Below, piece by piece: positions 7,201-11,354 of a DNA stretch of 12,572 nucleotides. Position 1 is the first letter of the stretch, and each line of letters begins with the position of its first letter. This DNA is from Rhodoferax sp. (lineage in GTDB: Bacteria > Pseudomonadota > Gammaproteobacteria > Burkholderiales > Burkholderiaceae_C). The notes below the pieces were generated by a model. That model did not search any database, was not told the DNA's origin, and worked only from the letters and a program-made list of their open reading frames with translations. Both the position numbers and the translations under genes were made by a program. The stretch covers positions 1-12,572 of the forward strand of contig JAQGMQ010000536.1 of the NCBI GenBank assembly GCA_028292305.1. Direction: 5' to 3'.

Positions 7201-8957
7201 ACTTCACGTCGGCCATGCTCAACCTGGACCGCGTGCTGCAGGACACGGGCCGGTGGGCCGAGTCCGAGGTCTACTGGCGCGACACCCTGCGCGCCAAACC
7301 CGATTTCATCGCCGGCTACGTCAACCTGAGTGGCGTGCTGCGTCGGCAGCAACGCGGTGCCGAGGCCCTGGCCTGCCTGCGCAAGGCGCTGGAGATCGAG
7401 CCCGACAACGTGTCGTTGAACATGCAGGCCGGCTCGGTGCTGAAGGATCTGGCCCGCTTCGGCGAGGCCGAGGCCAGTTGCCGCCGCGCGATCGAACTCG
7501 ACCCGCAATCGGCCATCGGCTGGAACAGCCTGGCCGAAGTGTTCAATGCGATGCAGCGGCTGGTCGAAGCCGAGGACGGCTTCCGCAAGGCGCTGGCCAT
7601 CGACCCCAAGCTCGGCCCGGCCCATGGCAACCTGGGCATCGTGTTGCAAAACCAGGGGCGGCTGCACGAGGCCGAAGACAGCATGCGGCGCTCGCTCGCG
7701 CTCAATCCCGCCGATGCTTCGGCGCATGGCAATCTGCTGTTCGTGCTGAACTACCACCCCGACAAGACCGGCGAGCAGGTGTTCGCCGAATACCGCGCCT
7801 ACGACAATCATTTCTGCGTGCAGCACCGCAAGGAATGGAAGCCGCACGCCAATTTGCGCGACCCGCACCGCGTGCTCAAGGTCGGCTATGTCTCGCCCGA
7901 TTTCCGCAGCCATTCCTGCGCCAACTTTCTCGAACCGCTGCTGTCGCGCCACGACAGGAGCCAGGTGCGTGTGTATGCCTATGCCGAGCTGCTGCGCGAG
8001 GACCCGGCCACGGCGCGCTACAAGGGCTACGTGGACCACTGGGTGCCCACACGCGGCATCAGCGACGCGGCGCTGGCCGAGCGCAACCGGGCCGACGGCA
8101 TCGACATCCTGGTCGATCTGGCGGGCCACACCGGCGGCAACCGGCTGGGTGTGTTCGCCAGGAAGCCGGCGCCGGTGTCGCTGTCGTGGATGGGTTATGG
8201 CTGCACCACCGGCTTGTCTGCGATTGATTACTTCCTGACCGATGCGGCCAGCGCGCCGCCCGGCAGCGAAGCCTTCTTCTCCGAGGCGCCGTGGCGCCTG
8301 CCCACCGGCTGGGTGTACCGCCCCGCTGGTGTGAAGCAGATGGGCGAGGTCGGCCCGCTGCCCGCGGAGCGCAACGGCTACGTCACTTTCGGCACGCTGA
8401 CCCGGGCCCTGCGCGTGAACCACCGCACGGTGCGCGTGTGGGCCGCGCTGCTGAAACGTGTGCGCAACGCGCGGCTCGTGATCGACAGCCGCAGCTACCT
8501 GGATGCCGAAACGCAAGAAGAGCTGGCGGCCCGCTTCCTGGCCCACGGCGTGGCCCGCGAGCAACTGCTGATCGGCTGCCACAGCCCGCCCTGGGATGTG
8601 TTGCGTGGCATCGACATCGGTCTCGATTGTTTTCCCCACAATTCGGGCACCACGCTGTTCGAGACGCTCTACATGGGCATCCCCTACGTGACCCTGGCCG
8701 ACCGGCCCAGCGTAGGCTGCCTGGGCAGCTCGATCCTGCAAGGCATCGGCCACCCGGAGTGGATCGCCCAGACCGAGGCCGAGTACATCGACAAGGCCGC
8801 CGCGTTGGCCGAAGACACGGTGCGGCTGGCGCAATTGAGGGCGGGTTTGCGTGGTGAAATGCAGGCCAGCGCCTTGATGGACGAGGCCGCCTTCGCCCGG
8901 CACGTGGAAGACGCGTACCGGCAGATGTTTACCCAATGGTGTGGAGCAACCCCATGA
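1266..8957 (+). CDS. Giant four-module TPR/GT41 (OGT/SPINDLY-type) protein O-glycosyltransferase
   Basis: Family members transfer a sugar from a nucleotide donor to Ser/Thr of proteins in the cytoplasm, with TPR repeats holding the acceptor. The 2563-residue product contains four full catalytic domains, at about residues 390-742, 924-1276, 1514-1864 and 2206-2558. Each follows a TPR array, of about 8, 3, 4 and 8 repeats respectively. Each catalytic domain has VGYVSPDF(R)(N/S)H near its start, an RPAP-like KPAPVS-W-G-G segment, and the stretch GIDIGLDCFPHNSGTTLF(E) near its end. A Pro/Ala linker lies at about 138-163 and a Lys/Pro-rich linker at about 1279-1322. Single-module bacterial relatives are, from memory, well under half this length. 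I chose the ATG at 1266 because TPR-like sequence begins soon after; no good ribosome site supports it, and 1275 or an upstream start is possible. The stop overlaps rfbF by four bases. The divergent motA suggests flagellin as target (inference). The sugar donor is unknown. Confidence 0.93.
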   Translation: MTDMTDATHLTHPDAPLDESAADALLAQAIERHQAWDFDAAEAIYRDILSFEPDHADANHNLGVLLAIQRSAPQQALPFFEAALNADSSSGQHWFSYIDALIRADQHGLAAQFLPLAQAHGLQASMANALADRLVGDATATPPQTAAPAPAPALQPAPAKAAALTVSDKEGLVALFRTGDYTAGEARARDLIARHPDDGFLWKALGTMLQPQGRKEEALKAKIRAAELLPCDVEALCNLGRSYFELGRPPEAETALRAALALQPNHAEAHNNLGLALNAQGQVSEAHVCFERAVQINPNFAEAHNNLSGIYTAQGLIAQAVQALRQAVAAKPDYQIAYDNLLFVLNYHPDLSAEEIFDAYAAYDRQFGAPHKAQWRAHGNDRNASRRLRVGYVSPDFRNHACTFFMEPLLAGHDRGAVEVFAYAELREEEDAVTERYKHYADHWVPTRGLSDDALAERIRADGIDILVDLAGHTKGNRLGAFARKPAPVSLSWMGFGSTTGLTAIDYYLTDDASAPAGSEHLFSEAPWRLADAPYAVYRPGAGMGDVNPLPALERGYVTVGTLTRGVRINERTVRVWSEILRRIAGARLVIDSRSFDDPAVQNALVARFVAQGVAPAQLQIGCHSPWDALRGIDIGLDCFPHNSGTTLFETLYMGLPFVTLADRPSVGRIGSAILHGLGRPEWIATSEADYVDKVVALASDLPALARLRQTLRAEMQASALMNEAGFVHCVETAYRTMFARWAGAQAAPAAGGLAQPADMSLADMQAEMAYNRANQLHAQGHRLEAETQYRAALALRPAYAEALSNLGLVLQDLGRDVEAEALYRQALAVRPDYALAHHNLGNALQHLGDLAGAVACYRRALALGLDSSHLFDNLLFLLNYHPDETAEKIYETYRDYERRFGLPHRAAWAPHSNARKAGRVLKVGYVSPDFRNHAVCRFLEPLLAAHDKAAVEIYAYAELAREDEATARLKSHVAHWVPTRGMTDDAMAARIRADGIDILVDLAGHTKGNRLGVFARKPAPVSVSWMGFGYTTGLAAIDYYLTDAASAPEGSEHLFSEKPWRLADTPYAVYRPSADMGEPGTSPALQRGYVTLGTLTRSIRLNSATLRVWSDILHRLPEARLVIDSRNFADPKACDDLRAKFVALGIDGERLHIGCHSPPWDVLRGIDIGLDCFPHNSGTTLFETLYMGVPFVTLARRPSVGRIGSAILQGLGRPEWITETEAEYADKVVALAQDVPKLALLRTMLRPQMQVSPLMDETRFARAVESAYRQMFALWAASKPSKLSMTPKLPKAKAPQAKTVDAPKSGIAWPSATRLAAVPGPSHQEAETLVRLFRERRFADGESLARGLTQQFPESGFAWKALGVMLQPQGRPAEVLQAKTRAAQLLPADAEAQCNLGHVLQDQGRLAEAEAVLQRALVLKPDYVEAHNNLGITHQKQGRLDASLASFRRALALDPAQEDIYSNLLFTANYHPDQSAEAIFADYREYDRRYGMPYRAGWTPHSNPRHAARVLRVGYVSPDFRNHACCRFLEPLLAAHHKGVVETFAYAELAREDEATARYRSYVDHWVPTRGMSDAALAERIRADGIDILVDVAGHTVGNRLGVFARKPAPVSLSWLGFGYTTGLSAIDYYLTDEASAPPGCEALFSEKPWRLPAGWAYRPAGGMGEPGPLPAQRNGHVTLGTLTRSVRINHHTVRVWSEILQRLPDAHLVVDSGSFVDVAAQEALAARFVAHGVAAERLHIGYHSPPWDVLRGIDIGLDCFPHNSGTTLFESLYMGVPYVTLAGRASVGRLGSSILQGAGHPEWIAQTHADYADKVVALAQDLPALAAFRQGLRAQMRASVLMNEDGFAHQVEQAYRQMFATWSAGSSDALEALVQQAQAVYNLGNSQHDQGLLAEAEASFRQALTLVPEFTEAHSNLALVLQQQGRLPEAEPFFREAVLLKPESATAHYNLGTNLKAQGQLKEAEQCFRTALVLRPDFTSAMLNLDRVLQDTGRWAESEVYWRDTLRAKPDFIAGYVNLSGVLRRQQRGAEALACLRKALEIEPDNVSLNMQAGSVLKDLARFGEAEASCRRAIELDPQSAIGWNSLAEVFNAMQRLVEAEDGFRKALAIDPKLGPAHGNLGIVLQNQGRLHEAEDSMRRSLALNPADASAHGNLLFVLNYHPDKTGEQVFAEYRAYDNHFCVQHRKEWKPHANLRDPHRVLKVGYVSPDFRSHSCANFLEPLLSRHDRSQVRVYAYAELLREDPATARYKGYVDHWVPTRGISDAALAERNRADGIDILVDLAGHTGGNRLGVFARKPAPVSLSWMGYGCTTGLSAIDYFLTDAASAPPGSEAFFSEAPWRLPTGWVYRPAGVKQMGEVGPLPAERNGYVTFGTLTRALRVNHRTVRVWAALLKRVRNARLVIDSRSYLDAETQEELAARFLAHGVAREQLLIGCHSPPWDVLRGIDIGLDCFPHNSGTTLFETLYMGIPYVTLADRPSVGCLGSSILQGIGHPEWIAQTEAEYIDKAAALAEDTVRLAQLRAGLRGEMQASALMDEAAFARHVEDAYRQMFTQWCGATP
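1326..2267 (+). repeat. TPR array 1 (about 8 repeats, interrupted by a Pro/Ala linker)
   Basis: This block encodes residues 21-334 of the glycosyltransferase. Three degenerate repeats come first (for example AEAIYRDILSFEPDHADANH), then the Pro/Ala-rich linker (about 138-163), then five clearer 34-residue repeats. The last ones show the standard pattern, e.g. AEAHNNLGLALNAQGQVSEA. The repeat containing GFLWKALGTMLQPQGR is nearly repeated as GFAWKALGVMLQPQGR in array 3, which ties modules 1 and 3 together. Confidence 0.85.
1703..1720 (+). repeat. Short hexanucleotide repeat (AGCACC)x3
   Basis: Three perfect tandem copies of AGCACC encode part of the Pro/Ala linker in the first TPR array. The unit is a multiple of three, so slippage would lengthen or shorten the linker by two residues without breaking the frame. 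Confidence 0.7.
2433..3491 (+). repeat. GT41 catalytic module 1
   Basis: This segment encodes residues 390-742, from VGYVSPDFRNH to YRTMFARW. It keeps the donor-site elements AGHTKGNRLG, KPAPVSLSWMGFG and GLDCFPHNSGTTLFETLYMG. It differs from the other three by lacking one proline in CHSPWDAL (the others have HSPPWDVL). By alignment with human OGT, Arg568 in TLTRGVRIN lies where OGT has Lys842. Confidence 0.9.
3573..3878 (+). repeat. TPR array 2 (three repeats)
   Basis: This block encodes residues 770-871, three regular 34-residue TPRs (e.g. AEALSNLGLVLQDLGRDVEA). It is the shortest array of the four, separated from module 1 by a linker of about 25 residues rich in Ala and Pro. Confidence 0.85.
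4035..5093 (+). repeat. GT41 catalytic module 2
   Basis: This segment encodes residues 924-1276, from VGYVSPDFRNH to YRQMFALW. It keeps AGHTKGNRLG, KPAPVSVSWMGFG and GLDCFPHNSGTTLFETLYMG. It is closest to module 1, sharing PWRLAD-PYAVYRP and PFVTLA-RPSVGRIGSAIL. Confidence 0.9.
5235..5639 (+). repeat. TPR array 3 (four repeats)
   Basis: This block encodes residues 1324-1458. The first two repeats match the middle of array 1 (FAWKALGVMLQPQGRPAE) and the last two are standard TPRs. A basic Lys/Pro-rich linker, residues about 1279-1322, precedes it and looks disordered. Confidence 0.85.
5805..6857 (+). repeat. GT41 catalytic module 3
   Basis: This segment encodes residues 1514-1864, from VGYVSPDFRNH to YRQMFATW. 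It keeps GLDCFPHNSGTTLFESLYMG. It departs from modules 1 and 2 at AGHTVGNRLG (Lys to Val) and at GYHSPPWD (Cys to Tyr). It groups with module 4 through PWRLP-GW-YRPAG and RLGSSILQGAGHPEWIAQT. Confidence 0.9.
6900..7715 (+). repeat. TPR array 4 (eight uninterrupted repeats)
   Basis: This block encodes residues 1879-2150, exactly 272 residues or eight 34-residue TPRs without insertion. Examples are ATAHYNLGTNLKAQGQLKEA and GPAHGNLGIVLQNQGRLHEA. It is the longest regular array and should form just over one superhelical turn, judging by known TPR geometry of roughly seven to eight repeats per turn. Confidence 0.88.
7881..8939 (+). repeat. GT41 catalytic module 4
   Basis: This segment encodes residues 2206-2558, from VGYVSPDFRSH to YRQMFTQW, ending five residues before the stop. 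It keeps GLDCFPHNSGTTLFETLYMG. It is the most altered module: DFRSH instead of DFRNH, AGHTGGNRLG instead of HTKG, AERNRADG instead of AERIRADG, and SVGCLGSS instead of SVGR(I/L)GS. Whether it is still active cannot be told from the sequence. Confidence 0.9.
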
Positions 8958-9724
8958 AAGCCGTGATCCTGGCCGGTGGCCTTGGCACCCGCATATCCGA
9001 AGAAACGCACCTCAAGCCCAAGCCGATGATCGAGATCGGCGGCAAGCCCATCCTCTGGCACATACTGAAGATGTACTCGGCCCACGGTGTGAACGAGTTC
9101 GTGATCTGCTGCGGCTACAAGGGCTACATCATCAAGGAGTACTTCGCGAACTACTTCCTGCACATGTCCGACGTCACCTTCGACATGGCCAACAACAAGA
9201 TGGAAGTGCACCACAAACACGCCGAGCCCTGGCGCGTGACGCTGGTGGACACCGGCGACGACACCATGACTGGCGGCCGCCTGCGCCGCGTGGCCGACTA
9301 CGTGCAGGGCGAAGAGGCCTTCTGCTTCACCTACGGCGACGGTGTGTCCGACGTGCACATCGGCAATGCCATTGCCTTCCACAAACAACACGGCAAGCTG
9401 GCCACGGTCACGGCCGTGCAACCGCCCGGCCGCTACGGCGCGCTGCAGATGCAGGGCGACCGCGTCAACGGTTTTACCGAGAAGCCGCGTGGCGACGGTG
9501 GCCTGATCAACGGCGGCTTCTTCGTGTTGTCGCCGGCCTGCCTGGCGCGCATCGGCAACGATGCGACAAGCTGGGAGGCGGAGCCCTTGTCGGGCCTGGC
9601 GGCCGACGGCGAACTCATGGCCTTTGAGCACCAGGGCTTCTGGCAGCCGATGGACACGCTGCGCGAAAAGAACCTGCTCGAAGAATTGTGGCAGTCCGGC
9701 AAGGCGCCGTGGAAGGTCTGGTGA
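8954..9724 (+). CDS. rfbF: RfbF, glucose-1-phosphate cytidylyltransferase
   Basis: The enzyme makes CDP-glucose and pyrophosphate from glucose-1-phosphate and CTP, the entry step to CDP-deoxysugars. The 256-residue product has the usual family length. It opens with the nucleotidyltransferase signature LAGGLGTR (residues 6-13) and SEETHLKPKPM, which is typical of the cytidylyl rather than thymidylyl enzymes. It carries the metal-binding aspartates expected in this family: Asp129 in FTYGDGVSD and Asp234 in GFWQPMDTLREK. The ATG at 8954 is chosen over one 18 bases upstream because it begins at the conserved MKAVILAGG and has GGAG at 8943-8946 seven bases before it. Its start overlaps the glycosyltransferase stop as ATGA, and its stop overlaps rfbG by one base. 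Confidence 0.97.
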   Translation: MKAVILAGGLGTRISEETHLKPKPMIEIGGKPILWHILKMYSAHGVNEFVICCGYKGYIIKEYFANYFLHMSDVTFDMANNKMEVHHKHAEPWRVTLVDTGDDTMTGGRLRRVADYVQGEEAFCFTYGDGVSDVHIGNAIAFHKQHGKLATVTAVQPPGRYGALQMQGDRVNGFTEKPRGDGGLINGGFFVLSPACLARIGNDATSWEAEPLSGLAADGELMAFEHQGFWQPMDTLREKNLLEELWQSGKAPWKVW

Positions 9725-10797
9725 TGGCCCTGCCCGACCCGCAGTTCTGGCGCGGCAAACGCGTGCTGCTCACCGGCCATACCGGCTTCAAGGGAAGCTG
9801 GCTGGCCCTGTGGCTGCACCGGCTCGGCGCGCAGGTGGTCGGGCTGTCGCTGCCGGTCGCCACCACCCCGAGCCTGTTCGAACTGGCCAGGCTGCCAGAC
9901 GCGATCGACCACCGCATCGCTGACATCCGCGACGCGGCGGCACTCGCGGCGCAGGTCCGCGATGCCCGGCCCGACGTGGTGCTGCACCTGGCCGCACAGG
10001 CGCTGGTGCGCGCCAGTTACCGCGACCCGCTCGATACCTTTGCCACCAACGTCATGGGCACGGCGCATCTGCTCGATGCCTTGCGCAGCGCGCAGGGCGC
10101 GGCCGGCGTGCGCGCCGTGGTGGTGGTGACCACCGACAAGGTCTACCGCAACAACGAATGGGCCTATCCCTACCGCGAAGACGACGTCCTGGGCGGCCAC
10201 GACCCCTACAGCGCCAGCAAGGCCGCGGCCGAGCTGGTGGTGGCAAGTTACCGCGCGTCCTTCCTGTCGGCGCAGGGCACGGCGGTGGCCACGGCGCGCG
10301 CGGGCAACGTCATCGGCGGTGGCGACTGGGCCGAAGACCGGCTTATCCCCGACGCGGTGCGGGCCTGGCTGGGTGGGCGCCCGCTGGAGATCCGCCGGCC
10401 CGAAGCGATCCGGCCCTGGCAACACGTGCTGGAGCCGCTCGCGGCCTACTTGGTGCTGGCCGAAAAACTGTGGCACACGCCGTCGCTCGCCGGGGCCTAC
10501 AACTTCGGCCCGGCCACCCAGGAAGCCGCCACCGTGCGCAGCGTGGTGCAGCAGGCGCAAACCGTGTTCCCCACAGGCGAGGTGATCTGGGGTGATGGCC
10601 AGCAGGGCCCGCACGAAGCTGGCTGGCTGGCGCTCGAGGTCGCCAAGGCACGCACCGCGCTTGGCGTGGCGCCGCGCTGGGACCTGCCGACCTCGGTAGG
10701 GCGCACGCTCGACTGGTACCGCCAGCAGGCCGCCGGTGCCGATGCGCGTGGCCTGTGCCTGGCCGACATCGACGCGTTCGAGGTGGCGAAACCATGA
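9724..10797 (+). CDS. rfbG: RfbG, CDP-glucose 4,6-dehydratase
   Basis: The enzyme converts CDP-glucose to CDP-4-dehydro-6-deoxy-D-glucose using bound NAD and is a member of the extended short-chain dehydrogenase family. The 357-residue product shows the Rossmann motif TGHTGFKG (residues 17-24), the catalytic segment TTDKVY (136-141) and the YSASK motif with Tyr162 and Lys166. GNVIGGGDW and AIRPWQHVLEPL are typical of RfbG. The ATG at 9724 is preceded by GGAAGG at 9711-9716 with a 7-base gap, and it shares one base with the rfbF stop (TGATG). Pairing with rfbF is the standard arrangement in CDP-sugar clusters. It ends in a four-base overlap with the epimerase gene. Confidence 0.97.
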   Translation: MALPDPQFWRGKRVLLTGHTGFKGSWLALWLHRLGAQVVGLSLPVATTPSLFELARLPDAIDHRIADIRDAAALAAQVRDARPDVVLHLAAQALVRASYRDPLDTFATNVMGTAHLLDALRSAQGAAGVRAVVVVTTDKVYRNNEWAYPYREDDVLGGHDPYSASKAAAELVVASYRASFLSAQGTAVATARAGNVIGGGDWAEDRLIPDAVRAWLGGRPLEIRRPEAIRPWQHVLEPLAAYLVLAEKLWHTPSLAGAYNFGPATQEAATVRSVVQQAQTVFPTGEVIWGDGQQGPHEAGWLALEVAKARTALGVAPRWDLPTSVGRTLDWYRQQAAGADARGLCLADIDAFEVAKP

Positions 10798-11354
10798 GCC
10801 GTTTCACCATCACCGACACGCCATTGGCCGGCCTGAAATGCATCGAGCGTTTGCCGTTGGGCGACGCGCGGGGTTTTCTGGCGCGGCTGTTTTGTGCCGA
10901 GGAACTGGCGCCTGCCGGCTGGCGCGGGCCCGTCGCCCAGATCAACCACACCTTCACCGAAGCCCGCGGCACGGTGCGCGGCCTGCATTACCAGTTGCCG
11001 CCGCATGCCGAGATGAAGCTCGTGAGTTGCCTGCGTGGCGCCGTGTGGGATGTGGCCGTGGACCTGCGGGCCGGCTCGCCCACCTTCCTGCAATGGCATG
11101 CCGAACACCTGTCGGCCGACAACCACCGCGCGCTGTTGATTCCCGAAGGCTTTGCCCACGGTTTTCAGACCCAGACGCCGGATGCGGAAATGCTGTACTG
11201 CCATTCGAATTTCTACGCGCCAGCCCACGATGCCGGCCTTGACCCGCAAGACCCGCGCATCGCGGTGGCATGGCCGCTGCCGGTGCAGGGCCTGTCGCCT
11301 CGCGATGCCGGCCACGCGATGATCACCCCCGAATTTAAAGGAGTAAGGCTGTGA
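10794..11354 (+). CDS. rfbC: RmlC/RfbC-type 4-dehydro-6-deoxysugar 3,5-epimerase
   Basis: The product is a cupin-fold epimerase of the dTDP-4-dehydrorhamnose 3,5-epimerase family, 186 residues and full length. Its active-site set is present: His65 in RGLHYQ, the tyrosines of LYCHSNFYAP (Tyr135 and Tyr141) and the aspartate of SPRDAG (Asp171). PEGFAHGF is also conserved. The classical enzyme acts on a dTDP sugar, but no dTDP-sugar genes are visible and the gene is fused by overlap to rfbG. I therefore infer that it acts on the CDP-4-dehydro-6-deoxyhexose, or its methylated derivative, at C3, C5 or both. The start is the ATG at 10794, with GAGGTGG at 10780-10786 before it and ATGA overlap with rfbG. 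The family is certain; the exact substrate is not. Confidence 0.92.
   Translation: MSRFTITDTPLAGLKCIERLPLGDARGFLARLFCAEELAPAGWRGPVAQINHTFTEARGTVRGLHYQLPPHAEMKLVSCLRGAVWDVAVDLRAGSPTFLQWHAEHLSADNHRALLIPEGFAHGFQTQTPDAEMLYCHSNFYAPAHDAGLDPQDPRIAVAWPLPVQGLSPRDAGHAMITPEFKGVRL
11337..11343 (+). promoter_or_regulatory. Strong ribosome binding site deciding a GTG start
   Basis: AAAGGAG lies seven bases before the GTG at 11351. It is the best Shine-Dalgarno match in the window and supports the GTG start of the methyltransferase. The ATG at 11356 is out of frame, and the next in-frame ATG would remove the zinc-binding N-terminus. Confidence 0.85.

Noticed and set aside
2433..8939. Four modules as an assembly duplication artefact
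   Set aside because: The modules differ at many silent and non-silent positions and have different TPR array lengths, so they cannot be copies created by misassembly of one sequence.
1266..8957. Regular repeats suggesting a CRISPR array or a mobile element
   Set aside because: The periodicity is that of coding TPR and catalytic modules. There are no short identical repeats with spacers, no transposase and no terminal inverted repeats.
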